64,000 bases of DNA from Methylobacterium bullatum (GTDB taxonomy: Bacteria > Pseudomonadota > Alphaproteobacteria > Rhizobiales > Beijerinckiaceae). The DNA lies in the NCBI GenBank assembly GCA_902712845.1, contig LR743504.1, forward strand, positions 1,710,001 to 1,774,000, read 5' to 3'. Under the pieces are notes generated by a model. That model did no database searches, had not been told where the DNA came from, and saw nothing but the letters and a program-made list of their open reading frames with translations. Position 1 is the stretch's first letter; the number at the start of each line of letters is the position of its first letter. Of this stretch, positions 9,434-18,246 are shown one piece after another. The position numbers were made by a program, and so were the translations under genes.

Positions 9434-9764
9434 GCGTTTCGTGTCGCCCGGCCCGGGCGAAGGCCACGAACGGGTATCGCCCACAGGGACCATCCTCCGG
9501 CGTCGTTCATGCCCGTAGCCGAGGTAGGGCGTTTCGACGGGCATGGATGACGCGGGAAGGGATCCGCGATCCGGCACGCGACATGGCATGGCCTCCCTTC
9601 GGGCATCCGGAGCCTTCGTGCGTCTCGGGGCGAAAGCAGTTTGTAATTGGTCTAATCTATTGTAATAATTCGCGTTTTCATGTTGGGTATGCCGTGCCCG
9701 CCTTCCATGCAAGGGCCTTTTGGCCGCAGTGCCACCGGCTCCCGGTCTTCTGATGAAGGGGGCC
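9434..9764. other. Leader of the fhuF operon with AT-rich core
   Basis: About 330 bases between map and the MFS gene, both on the minus strand. The only distinctive part is an AT-rich block at about 9638-9682. Read on the minus strand it contains ATTAGACCAATTAC (9642-9655), a weak partial resemblance to iron-control elements of alphaproteobacteria (Irr/ICE type). The match is too poor to call a site. Promoter activity here is plausible because the operon starts downstream. Confidence 0.35.
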
Positions 9765-10517
9765 CTACTGCCCCGGCATGGTGAGGATCAGCGGCCCGTT
9801 GCGCGAGGCGACGACGGTGTGCTCGTACTGCACGGTCAGCGCCTTCGGCTGGCTGTAGAGGGTCCAGGGGTCGTCGCCGTCCTCGGCGAATGTGGCGCCG
9901 AGGGACAGGAACGGCTCGACGGTGAAGACCAGCCCCTCCTGCATGATGCGTCGCTCGGAGGCGTCGGGCCAGGTGGCGATCTCGGTGGGCTCCTCGTGCA
10001 GTGACAGGCCCACGCCGTGGCTCGCGAGGTTGCGGACCAGGGTGTAGCCGTTCTTCCGGGCGAAGGCCCCGACGGCCCGTCCGATCTCGGCCAGGGGCTT
10101 GCCGGTGCCGACCTGGCGCAGGCCCGTCCACATCGCCCGGCGGCCGTCCCTGCACAGCCGCTCCACCGCCCGCGTCACCGGCGGCACGGCGAAGGACGCG
10201 CCGGTATCGGCGAAGTAGCCGTCCTTCTCGGCGGACACGTCGATATTGACGAGATCGCCCGGATTGATCCTGCGGTCGCTCGGGATGCCGTGGGCGATCT
10301 CCTCGTTGACGCTGATACAGGTGGCTCCGGGGAAGGCGTAGACCAGTTCCGGTGCCGGGCGAGCTCCGGCCGCCTCCATGATCCGCCGCCCGATGCGATC
10401 GAGTTCGAGGGTGGTCATGCCGGGCTCGATGGCCTTGCCCATCGCCTCGAGGGTGTCGGCGACGATGCGCCCGATCTGCTTCAATCCGGCAAGCTCGTCG
10501 TCGTTCGACACCGTCAT
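9765..10517 (-). CDS. map: Methionine aminopeptidase, type I
   Basis: A 250-residue cytosolic metalloprotease that removes the initiator Met from nascent proteins. All five metal ligands of the pita-bread fold are visible: Asp in NIDVSAEKDGYFADTG (two Asp), His in ASHGVGLSLHE, Glu in VFTVEPF and Glu in QYEHTVV. The length is typical of the short type Ia enzyme, and there is no zinc-finger extension. Many alphaproteobacteria carry more than one map gene; this one, not beside ribosomal genes, may be a paralogue. An IS5-like element has inserted about 100 bases upstream of the start and may separate it from or supply part of its promoter. Confidence 0.93.
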   Translation of the reverse strand: MTVSNDDELAGLKQIGRIVADTLEAMGKAIEPGMTTLELDRIGRRIMEAAGARPAPELVYAFPGATCISVNEEIAHGIPSDRRINPGDLVNIDVSAEKDGYFADTGASFAVPPVTRAVERLCRDGRRAMWTGLRQVGTGKPLAEIGRAVGAFARKNGYTLVRNLASHGVGLSLHEEPTEIATWPDASERRIMQEGLVFTVEPFLSLGATFAEDGDDPWTLYSQPKALTVQYEHTVVASRNGPLILTMPGQ

Positions 10518-10617
10518 GTCGTCATCCCTTCATGGCGCCGGAGGCGGCTTCGCTCGCGCGGTTCTGCCATCCTCCGCGTGCCCGGCAAAGCCTGGGCCGC
10601 CCCACACGCCGTTCGCT

Positions 10618-10640
10618 CTAGCAGGCTGCTGCAGAAGTCG
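10618..10640 (+). repeat. IS left terminal inverted repeat
   Basis: Begins CTAGCAGGCTGCTGCAGAAG. It pairs with the right-end repeat at 11930-11952. The first 13 bases are identical to the complement of the right end; position 14 differs (C versus A). Confidence 0.82.
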
Positions 10641-10698
10641 CTGGTCGGCTTGTCTCTAAGATGATTCACTTTGTCCGAGGCAAGAGTGGGGTCGAGCG

Positions 10699-11802
10699 AT
10701 GCGTGGGCGTGAGGAACGGTCGGAGAGCCTGTTCAGCTACGTCCGCCTGGAGGAACGCGTCCCGGCCAATCATCCCCTTCGGCCGATCCGAGCGCTGGCC
10801 GACGAGGTCCTGGCCGGGCTGAACGGACGGTTCGAGGCGCTGTATTCGGGGATGGGGCGGCCCTCGATCCCGCCGGAGATGCTGCTGCGGGCGACGCTGC
10901 TGCAGGCCTTCTTCTCTGTGCGGTCCGAGCGGATGCTGATGGAGCAGATCGACTACAATCTGCTGTTCCGGTGGTTCGTCGGGTTGGAGATGGACGCCGC
11001 GGTCTGGCATCCGACGGTGTTCACGCACAACCGCGACCGGCTGCTGGAGGCGGATGTCGCCGGCGCCTTCCTGTCGGGCTTGATGGCCCTGAGGCCCGTC
11101 AAGCGGCTCCTGTCGAGCGACCACTTTTCCGTCGACGGCACGCTGATCGAGGCCTGGGCGAGCATGAAGAGCTTCCGGCCCAAGGACGGCTCGGGCGAAC
11201 CGCCGGGCCCCGGCCGCAACGGCGAACGCGACTTCCGCAAGGAGACGCGCTCGAACGAGACCCATGCCTCGACCACCGATCCGGACGCCCGGCTCTATCG
11301 CAAGAGCGCCGGCCAGGAGAGCCGGCTGTGTTTCATGGGCCATGCCCTGATGGAGAACCGCAACGGGCTGGTGGTGGACGCGACGCTGACCCATGCCACG
11401 GGGACCGCCGAGCGCGAGGCGACGCTGACGATGCTCGACCGGCGTCCGCGCCGGCATCGGATCACCCTGGGGGCGGACAAGGCCTACGATGTCCGGGCCT
11501 TCGTCGGCGACCTGCGGGCACGCCGCGTCACGCCGCACATCGCGATCAACGGTGCCGTTTCCAAGACTGGCAAGCCGCGCAAAACGGCCATCGACGGTTG
11601 CACCACGCGCCATCCCGGCTACGCGATCAGTCTGCGCTGCCGCAAGCGCGTGGAGGAGGTCTTCGGCTGGATCAAGGCTCAGGCCGGGCTCGCCAAGGTG
11701 AAGGTCCGCTCGAAGCCCAAGGTCGAGGCCGTCTTCACCTTCGCGGCGGCTGCCTACAACCTCGTACGTCTGCCCAAGCTTCTGGCCCAGTCGGCGGGAT
11801 GA
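10699..11802 (+). CDS. IS5-family transposase (DDE)
   Basis: A 367-residue transposase with an N-terminal DUF772-type DNA-binding region (VRLEERVPANHPLRPIR... up to about residue 120) and a C-terminal DDE_Tnp_1 domain. Candidate catalytic residues are Asp in FSVDGTLIEAW, Asp in TLGADKAYD and Glu in RKRVEEVFGWIK, the last fitting the Y/R-E-K signature. A basic, polar linker (about 155-200) precedes the second Asp. The gene is intact and fills most of the element, so the IS is probably still active. The Met at 10699 follows the left repeat by 60 bases. Confidence 0.9.
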   Translation: MRGREERSESLFSYVRLEERVPANHPLRPIRALADEVLAGLNGRFEALYSGMGRPSIPPEMLLRATLLQAFFSVRSERMLMEQIDYNLLFRWFVGLEMDAAVWHPTVFTHNRDRLLEADVAGAFLSGLMALRPVKRLLSSDHFSVDGTLIEAWASMKSFRPKDGSGEPPGPGRNGERDFRKETRSNETHASTTDPDARLYRKSAGQESRLCFMGHALMENRNGLVVDATLTHATGTAEREATLTMLDRRPRRHRITLGADKAYDVRAFVGDLRARRVTPHIAINGAVSKTGKPRKTAIDGCTTRHPGYAISLRCRKRVEEVFGWIKAQAGLAKVKVRSKPKVEAVFTFAAAAYNLVRLPKLLAQSAG

Positions 11803-11929
11803 GGGGTAGGCCCGGGGCCGGGACCCACTTCCGGAAACGGAGGTGCCGCCGAAGGTGACGAACCGAACCGCCTCGAAAGCGCCGGTCCCCTCCACAACAG
11901 CCAACATCATCCATGCAGAGGGCCAAACC

Positions 11930-11952
11930 AGACTTCTTCAGCAGCCTGCTAG
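11930..11952 (-). repeat. IS right terminal inverted repeat
   Basis: Ends CAGCAGCCTGCTAG at 11952, the complement of the left end. The CTAG at 11949-11952 is the possible target duplication partner of 10618-10621. Confidence 0.82.
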
Positions 11953-11985
11953 GGTCTGACGGGCTAATGACGTGCTGGCTCCCGC

Positions 11986-13209
11986 TCAGGCGGCGAAGGC
12001 GCCGCGCGAGCGCAGCGCCTCGATCTGGTCCGCCGAGAGGCCGAATTCCGAGAGCACGTCCGCGGTATGCTCGCCGAGAAGCGGCGCGTGCCTGCGGGCG
12101 CGCTGCGGCGTGCCCGTGAGCTTCACGGGAAAGCCGATATTCGGCACCGTGCCCTCGATCGGGTGGGGAACCTCGATGCGCATCTGCCGGTGCCGGCCAT
12201 GCTCGCTCTCGAACGCTTCCGGATAAGTGTTCATGCGGCCGGCCGGGATTCCGGCATCGAGGAGCAGGGACACCCATTCCTCGGCGGTCCTGGCAGCAAA
12301 GCTCCGCTCCAGCTCCTCGATCAGCTCTTCGCGGTTGGCGAGCCGCGCGGGAATGTCGACGAAGCGGGCATCCTCGAACAGCTCGGCGCGATCGAGCACG
12401 TCGCAGAGCAGGCGCCAGAGCTTCTGGTTCGTGGCCCCCATGACGAAGTAGCCGTCCGAGGCCCGCACCGCCTGGTAGGGTGCGCTCATGCGGTTGGAGG
12501 TACCGAGCGGCTGCGGAATCCGGCCCGTCCCCCAATATTCCGACACGTCCCAGATCGAGAAGGCCAGGGCCGCGTCGAAGAGCGAGGCGTCAATGTATTG
12601 GCCCTCGCCGCTGGCCTGCCGGCCGATATAGGCGGAGAGGATCGCGTAGACGGTGAACAGCGCACAGCCGATATCGGCGACCGGCACGCCGGCCTTCACC
12701 GGCGGACCGCCCGGATGGCCGGTGACGCTCATCACCCCCGACATCGCCTGCGCCATCAGGTCGTAGCCGGGGCGCTTCGCCCAGGGACCCGACTGGCCGA
12801 AGCCCGAGATGCTCGCATAGATGAGCCCCGGATTGCGGGCGCGCATCGCCTCGTATCCGAGGCCGAGGCGCGCCATGACGCCGGGCCGGTAATTCTCCAC
12901 CAGAACGTCCGCATTGGCGGCCATATCGAGAAGAAGGTCGCGCCCGGCATCGGATTTGAGGTTGAGGGCGAGGCTGCGCTTGTTCCGATTCATGTTGAGG
13001 AAGCCCATGCTGTCGGGCCCCTTCATCTTGAACCCCATGGCGCTGCGGGTCTGGTCGCCGGTGCCCGGCGGCTCCACCTTGATGACGTCCGCTCCGAGAT
13101 CGGCGAGCAGCATGCTGCAGAACGGCCCCGCCATCACCTGCGTCACGTCGAGGACGCGGATGCCCGCGAGGGGGAGGGGGCGGGGTTCTTCGTGCACGGA
13201 GTGATCCAT
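11986..13209 (-). CDS. Family III CoA-transferase (CaiB/BaiF type)
   Basis: A 407-residue class III CoA-transferase, moving CoA between carboxylic acids through an aspartyl-CoA intermediate. Seen: the N-terminal LAGIRVLDVTQVMAGPFCSMLLADLGADVIKVEPP block, NRNKRSLALNLK, and GYDLMAQAMSG, where the Asp is the catalytic nucleophile. Substrates (oxalate, succinate, carnitine-like and others) are not predictable from these motifs. Start ATG 13209 (MDHSVHEEP) is chosen because the family begins shortly after it; an upstream frame to 13320 lacks homology. Next upstream on the same strand is the anion MFS gene, about 350 bases away, with a palindromic repeat between. Confidence 0.87.
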   Translation of the reverse strand: MDHSVHEEPRPLPLAGIRVLDVTQVMAGPFCSMLLADLGADVIKVEPPGTGDQTRSAMGFKMKGPDSMGFLNMNRNKRSLALNLKSDAGRDLLLDMAANADVLVENYRPGVMARLGLGYEAMRARNPGLIYASISGFGQSGPWAKRPGYDLMAQAMSGVMSVTGHPGGPPVKAGVPVADIGCALFTVYAILSAYIGRQASGEGQYIDASLFDAALAFSIWDVSEYWGTGRIPQPLGTSNRMSAPYQAVRASDGYFVMGATNQKLWRLLCDVLDRAELFEDARFVDIPARLANREELIEELERSFAARTAEEWVSLLLDAGIPAGRMNTYPEAFESEHGRHRQMRIEVPHPIEGTVPNIGFPVKLTGTPQRARRHAPLLGEHTADVLSEFGLSADQIEALRSRGAFAA

Positions 13210-13323
13210 CGTGCCGGGTTCCTGAGTTGTGCCGGGGCGGGGCGCAGCTCGCCGGCTGGAATTGTCGCTGATGGGGGCAAAGTCTGCCTGCATCTCCTGG
13301 CCTCGCTCGCAGAGCACCACGCC

Positions 13324-13462
13324 GTCATTCCGGGGCGCCGCAGGCGAGCCCGGACCCGAAGGGCCGCGCCAGAGGCGTGCAATCCAGAGCCGCCGACGGT
13401 GTAAAGTCCTGCATCACCTGTGTCTCTGGATCCCGGGCTCCGCTGCGCGGCCCCGGGATGAC
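13324..13462. repeat. Dispersed palindromic repeat
   Basis: Imperfect long palindrome in the gap between the CoA-transferase and MFS genes. The outer arms are GTCATTCCGGGGC at the left and GCCCCGGGATGAC at the right (13450-13462), with a second pair CTGGAT/ATCCAG inside. This GTCAT-CCGGGGC pattern is a common intergenic repeat of Rhizobiales genomes. It could fold as a large RNA hairpin and lower read-through from the MFS gene. Confidence 0.65.
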
Positions 13463-13557
13463 TTGGTGCTGCGCGTGGGTCTCCACCGAGCAGATTGGCA
13501 TCTGCGATCGTCTTCATGCGCAGGCCACTGCCCGTAGCGGGGAGGGTGGAGTGCCCG

Positions 13558-14850
13558 CTATTCCGCTGGCACGGCCCGCCCGAGCGGTACCACCGGCTCC
13601 TCCTCGAACGGGCGCTCCGGGTGCATGGTGAAGGCGAGGCCCGCGCCAAGGAGGCAGAGGCCGATGGAGCCGACGAAGGGGAGGGTCCAGCTGCCCGTCA
13701 TGTCCACGATCATCCCGAACACGATCGGCGAGATGATCGCCGCCACCGCCGAGCCGGTGTTCATCAGGCCCGCCGCAGTGCCCGAATATTTCGGCGCAAT
13801 GTCCATCGGCACCGACCAGATCGGGCCGATCACCAGTTCGGCGAAGAAGAAGCCGGAGCTGAGCAGCAGCGCAACCAAGGTCAGGTCGCGCGTGAAGAAC
13901 ACGCCGGTGAGGCTCGCCGCCGCCCCGAGGAAGCCGATCACGATCACGCTGAGCCGGGCGAGCTTAAGGTCTCCGGTGCGCTTCAGGATGCGGTCGCTGA
14001 ACACGCCGCCGAGGGTGTCGCCGACGACGCCGGCGAAGAACACGCCCGAGGCGAACAGGGCCGAGTTCTTCAGGTCCAACCCGTAGTTGAGCTTGAAGAA
14101 GCTCGGAAGCCAACCGAGAAACAGCCACAGGGTCCAGCCGTAGCAGAAATAGGTCAGTGTCACCGGCAGCATGCGCCGGGTCAGGCGGCCCCACGGCACG
14201 TTCTGCTGGGCGCCCACCTTGCTCGGGGGCGGCAGCACCGCCAGTTCCTCCGGGGTGATCGCCGGATGATCCTTCGGGTCGTCGCGGAAGTAGAGGTACC
14301 AGACCACGACCCAGGCGAAGCTCGCCACCCCTAAGATGACGAAGCCGATACGCCAGCCGAACTGGTAGATCAGGAAGGCCACGATGGGCGGCGCCACCGC
14401 GTTGCCCAGTCGCGCGAAGGCATGCGTGATGCCCTGCGCGAAGCCGCGCTTGCCCGGCGCGGTCCAGTTCTGCATGGCGCGGGTGGCGGTGGGGAAGGTC
14501 GCCCCCTCACCGAAGCCGAGGAGCACCCGGGCGAGGAACAGGCTGATGAGGCCGCCCACCATTCCGGTCAGGATCGTCGCCGAGGCCCAGATCAGGCCGC
14601 AGACGAGAAGGGTCCGCCTCGCGCCGAACTTGTCGCCCACCGAGCCGCCGATGACCTGGAAAATGGCGTAGGGATAGGCGAAGGCGGACAGGATCAGGCC
14701 GAACTGGGTGTTCGAGAGCCCGAGATCCTTCATGATCTCGCCGCCTGCCGTAGCGATGTTCACCCGGTCGAGATAGGTGACGAAATACATCAGGCAGAGC
14801 AGGAACAGCACCATATTCGACGCGGAGACGCGTCTTTTCGCTGGCGTCAT
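13558..14850 (-). CDS. MFS transporter, ACS anion:cation symporter type
   Basis: A 430-residue, 12-helix permease. The opening YFVTYLDRVNIATAG and the GFGEGATFPTATRAMQNW segment are typical of the anion:cation symporter (ACS) family, whose members import organic acids such as glucarate, phthalate or tartrate. Surrounding enzymes (CoA-transferase, aminotransferase, 2-hydroxyacid dehydrogenase) suggest a small hydroxy- or keto-acid as substrate; this is inference. The aminotransferase gene lies 123 bases upstream on the same strand, so cotranscription from the 16.2 kb divergent promoter is possible. Confidence 0.87.
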   Translation of the reverse strand: MTPAKRRVSASNMVLFLLCLMYFVTYLDRVNIATAGGEIMKDLGLSNTQFGLILSAFAYPYAIFQVIGGSVGDKFGARRTLLVCGLIWASATILTGMVGGLISLFLARVLLGFGEGATFPTATRAMQNWTAPGKRGFAQGITHAFARLGNAVAPPIVAFLIYQFGWRIGFVILGVASFAWVVVWYLYFRDDPKDHPAITPEELAVLPPPSKVGAQQNVPWGRLTRRMLPVTLTYFCYGWTLWLFLGWLPSFFKLNYGLDLKNSALFASGVFFAGVVGDTLGGVFSDRILKRTGDLKLARLSVIVIGFLGAAASLTGVFFTRDLTLVALLLSSGFFFAELVIGPIWSVPMDIAPKYSGTAAGLMNTGSAVAAIISPIVFGMIVDMTGSWTLPFVGSIGLCLLGAGLAFTMHPERPFEEEPVVPLGRAVPAE

Positions 14851-14973
14851 CGGGGTTTCCTCGGGTTGAGCGCGCCACCCGCCCCGGTTTGATCACCGGT
14901 TGTTTGTGGGATCACGCGTGGTGGGTATGATCGGCGCGGCTCTCCTCCCCACAAGGGGGAGGGGGCCTGCTAC

Positions 14974-16149
14974 TCAATCGTCGATACCGGCCCGCAGGGC
15001 GTCCATGGCTGCCAGCACGCCGCCGCGCTGGTGAGGGACGCCGCCGGCCTTGAGACCCATTTCGACGCCCGACAGCGCCGCCATCAGCGTCAGGTCGTTG
15101 CATTCGCCGAGATGGCCGATGCGGAAGACCTTGCCCGCCACCTTGGCGAGCCCGGTGCCGAGCGAGAGGTCGTATCTGTCCAGGATCAGAGTGCGCAGGG
15201 CATCCGCGTCATGACCCTCCGGCATCACCACGGCGGTGAGCACGGGCGAGTATTCGGACGGTTCCTGGCACAGAACCTCCAGGCCCCAGCCTTCGACCGC
15301 GGCGCGGGTGGCGGCGGCGAGACGCTGGTGGCGGGCGAAGACCTGGGGCAGGCCTTCCTCCCGCAACATGGCGATGGCTTCGCGCAGGCCGTAGAGGAGG
15401 TTCGTGGCAGGTGTATAAGGGAAGTAGCCGCCGGCATTCGGCTTCAGCATGTCTTCCCAATCCCAGTAGGACCGGGGCAGCGTCGCCGTCTTCGCGGCGG
15501 CCAGAGCCTTGTCCGACAGGGCGACGAGACCGAGACCCGGCGGCAGCATCAGGCCCTTCTGCGAGCAGCTCACCGCGACATCGACGCCCCATTCGTCATG
15601 GGCGTATTCGGCCGAGCCGAGCCCCGAAATCGTATCGACGAGGAAGAGCGCGGGATGGTTCGCCCGGTCGATCGCCTTGCGGATCTCCGCGATCCGGCTC
15701 GTGGCGCCGGTGGAGGTCTCGTTATGGACCACCATCACGGCCTTGATCGACTTGGCGCGGTCCTCGGCCAGGATCGCTTCGACGCGGGCCGGATCCACCC
15801 CGCGGCGCCAGTCGCCGGGGACGAAGTCGACCTCGATGCCCCAGCGTGCCGCCATCTGGCGCCACAGGGTGGCGAAATGGCCCGTCTCGAACATCAACAC
15901 CCGGTCGCCGGCCGAGAGCGTGTTGACGATGGCCGATTCCCAGGCGCCCGTGCCGGAACCCGGATAGATGATCACCGGCGACCGCGTCTGGAAGATGGCC
16001 TGGGCGCCTTCCAGCACCGCCTTGCCGAGTCCGGCGAAATCGGGGCCGCGATGGTCGATCACCGGCATGTCCATGGCGCGCAGGACACGCTCGGGCACCG
16101 GGCTGGGGCCTGGAATATGCAGGAAATGGCGTCCGGTCCGTGTCGTCAT
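14974..16149 (-). CDS. Serine-glyoxylate-type aminotransferase (class V)
   Basis: A 391-residue PLP enzyme of the alanine/serine/aspartate-glyoxylate aminotransferase group, which converts glyoxylate to glycine. Seen: HIPGPSPVPERVLRAMDMP, VIDHRGPDF, PGSGTGAWESA, HNETSTGATS, and the PLP lysine in SCSQKGLMLPPGL. Serine-cycle methylotrophs have a dedicated SgaA elsewhere; this copy is a likely paralogue because its neighbours are not serine-cycle genes. Aspartate- or ureidoglycine-glyoxylate activity are alternatives. Start ATG 16149 has GGAGA upstream. It is divergent from the GntR gene, which probably controls it. Confidence 0.82.
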   Translation of the reverse strand: MTTRTGRHFLHIPGPSPVPERVLRAMDMPVIDHRGPDFAGLGKAVLEGAQAIFQTRSPVIIYPGSGTGAWESAIVNTLSAGDRVLMFETGHFATLWRQMAARWGIEVDFVPGDWRRGVDPARVEAILAEDRAKSIKAVMVVHNETSTGATSRIAEIRKAIDRANHPALFLVDTISGLGSAEYAHDEWGVDVAVSCSQKGLMLPPGLGLVALSDKALAAAKTATLPRSYWDWEDMLKPNAGGYFPYTPATNLLYGLREAIAMLREEGLPQVFARHQRLAAATRAAVEGWGLEVLCQEPSEYSPVLTAVVMPEGHDADALRTLILDRYDLSLGTGLAKVAGKVFRIGHLGECNDLTLMAALSGVEMGLKAGGVPHQRGGVLAAMDALRAGIDD

Positions 16150-16307
16150 CGAGATCTCCGCGATGGCCGGTCGAGGGAAAGCTGCGCCCGGATCGATGAT
16201 CCACGGTGCGGCGAGGCAGAAAATTGCATTCATTTTTTGCGAGGGCAAGCACTATTATGCGAACATCTCGTCTCGACCTTCCTGCTTTCTGCTGCTAGGT
16301 TCGCATT
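16150..16307. promoter_or_regulatory. Divergent promoter, aminotransferase and GntR
   Basis: This 158-base gap separates divergent genes. An AT-rich core (about 16222-16260) has a TATTAT -10-like hexamer at 16252-16257 reading toward the regulator. The small palindrome TTGC-GAGG-GCAA at 16237-16248 overlaps this core and is a candidate operator for the GntR protein. FCD-type regulators usually bind short dyads and repress their own gene and the neighbour. No experimental support. Confidence 0.45.
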
Positions 16308-17066
16308 ATGGTGCTTGAGCCTGTCACTGAGCCGGAGGCCGATGCCGGCCTCGATCCCGCCGATGGGGCGCGTCTCTCCGCGATCCCGTCGCTGGCGAAA
16401 TCCCTCCACGGCGAGCTTCTGGCACGCCTGCGGGACTACATCGTCGAGGGCAATCTGGCCGCCGGCGCGCGGGTGCCGGAGCGGATGCTCTGCGAGCGCT
16501 TCGGCATCTCGCGCACGCCACTGCGCGAGGCGTTGAAGGTTCTGGCTTCGGAGGGGCTGATCGAGCTCCTGCCGAACCGGGGCGCGCGGGTGCGCCAGCT
16601 CGGCGCCGAGGAACTCGTGGACCTGTTCGACGTCATGGGTGGGCTCGAGGCCCTGGCCGGACGCCTCGCCTGCGAGAAGATCACACCCGCCGCCTATGAC
16701 GAGATCGAGCGGCTGCATCACGAGATGTACGGCTGCTACATGCGGCGCGACCTGCACGGCTACTTCGCCTGCAACCAGGCGATCCACGACCGGATCGTGC
16801 AGGCGGCGGACAACGAGCCGTTGCGGGCGAGCTACGCCAATTTCGCCGGGCGCCTGCGCCGTGTGCGCTACTCGGCCAATCTCGACGAGAATCGCGACCG
16901 CTGGGGCGAGGCGATGCGCGAGCATGAGGAAATCCTCGATGCGTTGCGTAGGCGCGCCGGCAATGAGCTCAGCGACATCCTGTTCGGGCATCTGCGCAAC
17001 AAGCGCCGGGCGGCGGCCGGGCGCGAGACGGCGTGCCCGCCGGACGTCGCCTCCGCCGCATCGTGA
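16308..17066 (+). CDS. GntR/FCD (FadR-type) transcriptional regulator
   Basis: A 252-residue regulator. The winged helix (about 30-100) contains RVPERMLCERFGISRTPLREALKVLASEGLIELL, the classical GntR signature. The C-terminal FCD effector domain (about 110-230) has conserved polar and His residues for metal and ligand binding (NQAIHDRIVQAADN, REHEEILDAL, FGHLRNK). Such regulators respond to small carboxylates. It is divergent from the aminotransferase-MFS genes and convergent (7 bases) with the threonine-aldolase-like gene, so it is the likely switch for this metabolic group. Confidence 0.9.
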   Translation: MVLEPVTEPEADAGLDPADGARLSAIPSLAKSLHGELLARLRDYIVEGNLAAGARVPERMLCERFGISRTPLREALKVLASEGLIELLPNRGARVRQLGAEELVDLFDVMGGLEALAGRLACEKITPAAYDEIERLHHEMYGCYMRRDLHGYFACNQAIHDRIVQAADNEPLRASYANFAGRLRRVRYSANLDENRDRWGEAMREHEEILDALRRRAGNELSDILFGHLRNKRRAAAGRETACPPDVASAAS

Positions 17067-17073
17067 CGGCGGC

Positions 17074-18120
17074 TCAGCGGCGCGCCTCATGAAAGCGTGC
17101 GGCCTGCGCCCGGATCACCTCTGCCGCGGTCAGGATGCCGGCCCGGTCGACGTCGAGATGGGTGGTCGCCCGGATCTGATGCGCGCCGATGGCGCGGATA
17201 CGCACATCTTCAGCGAGACACGCCTCGGCGAAGGCGGTTGCGGTGATGCCCAGCGGCTCCACCGAGAAGCACAGGATGTTGGACTGGGCCGCATCGGGCG
17301 CGATGGTAAGGCCCGGCGCGCCGGTGATGCGGGCCTTCAACTCGCCGGCATTGGCGTTGTCGAGCTCCAGCTGGTCCACATGGTGGTCGAGGGCGTAGAG
17401 CCCGGCCGCGGCGAGGATTCCCGACTGGCGCATGGCGCCACCGAGCCGGTACTTCCACTGCCACGCCTCGGCGATGAAGTGCTTCGAGCCGCACAGGACG
17501 GCACCGACCGGGCAGCCGAGTCCCTTGCTCAGATCGATCCAGACGCTGTCGAAGCCTTTGGCATAATCCCTGGCCGAGATGTCGGTGGCGGCCACTGCGT
17601 TGAGCAGGCGCGCGCCGTCGATATGCGCCTTCATGCCCTTGTGATGGGCGAGGTCGCGGATGCGGCGCATGTCGGTGAGCGGCCAGACCGAGCCCCCCGA
17701 AAAGCTCGTGGTCTGCTCCACCGAGACCAGGGCCGAGCGCGGCGCCGTGCGGGCGGGCGGGCGGATCGCCGCCTCGAACGCCTCGGGCGTATAGAGGCCG
17801 GCCGGGGTGGCCAGAGCCTTCACCGAGACGCCGCCGATGGCCGCCGAGCCGGCGGCCTCGGTGTTGTAGATATGGGACTGATCGTCGACCACGATCTCGT
17901 CGCCGGGCCGGGTCTGGACCAGGATCGAGACGAGGTTGCACATCGTGCCCGAGGGCATGAACACCCCCGCCTCCTTACCCAGGAGGTCGGCGACGCGCTC
18001 GCACAAGGCCAGGGTCGTCGGATCGGAATCGGATTGCTCGTCACCCACCTCCGCGCGGGCCATAGCCTCACGCATGCCGGGCGTTGGCCGCGTCTGCGTG
18101 TCGCTATACAAATCGATCAT
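17074..18120 (-). CDS. Threonine aldolase-like PLP lyase
   Basis: A 348-residue fold-type I PLP enzyme of the beta-eliminating lyase/L-threonine aldolase family, splitting beta-hydroxy amino acids to glycine plus an aldehyde. Seen: MIDLYSDTQTRPTPGMR start, VGDEQSDSDPT, HIDGARLLNA and the PLP lysine in WIDLSKGLGCPVG. Next to a glyoxylate aminotransferase, a beta-hydroxyaspartate aldolase role (giving glycine and glyoxylate) is possible as well as Thr/allo-Thr cleavage. Start ATG 18120 is chosen by family alignment; an ATG at 18144 adds eight residues. It is divergent from the FAD/Fe-S dehydrogenase. Confidence 0.85.
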   Translation of the reverse strand: MIDLYSDTQTRPTPGMREAMARAEVGDEQSDSDPTTLALCERVADLLGKEAGVFMPSGTMCNLVSILVQTRPGDEIVVDDQSHIYNTEAAGSAAIGGVSVKALATPAGLYTPEAFEAAIRPPARTAPRSALVSVEQTTSFSGGSVWPLTDMRRIRDLAHHKGMKAHIDGARLLNAVAATDISARDYAKGFDSVWIDLSKGLGCPVGAVLCGSKHFIAEAWQWKYRLGGAMRQSGILAAAGLYALDHHVDQLELDNANAGELKARITGAPGLTIAPDAAQSNILCFSVEPLGITATAFAEACLAEDVRIRAIGAHQIRATTHLDVDRAGILTAAEVIRAQAARFHEARR

Positions 18121-18246
18121 CTGCCGGCCCTGTTTTGCATGCAATCCGTGTGGGCCATTCTAGCCGGTCGGGACGATCCCGCCACCCTACCGGAACCCGC
18201 ATCGCTTTGAAGCCGGCCCACGGCACTCCCACGAGGACGATGGATC

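Larger units (their letters stand above)
10618..11952. mobile_element. IS5-family-like insertion sequence
   Basis: A complete 1335-bp element: one transposase gene flanked by imperfect terminal inverted repeats. Left end CTAGCAGGCTGCTGCAGAAG (10618-10637) matches the complement of the right end, which ends CAGCAGCCTGCTAG (11939-11952). The repeats agree in the first 13 bases and in most of the next seven. The outermost CTAG on both sides can be read as part of the repeat or as a 4-bp CTAG target duplication, a target preference known in IS5 groups. It sits in a noncoding gap between map and the CoA-transferase gene and interrupts no recognisable gene. Confidence 0.85.

Noticed and set aside
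9638-9682. Possible Irr/ICE site before the fhuF operon
   Set aside because: Only a partial, asymmetric match; not enough to call an operator.
14974-18120. Beta-hydroxyaspartate cycle (BHAC) operon
   Set aside because: Needs BhcB- and BhcD-type genes and a D-threonine-aldolase-like BhcC; here the aldolase is of the L-type fold and the other two are absent.
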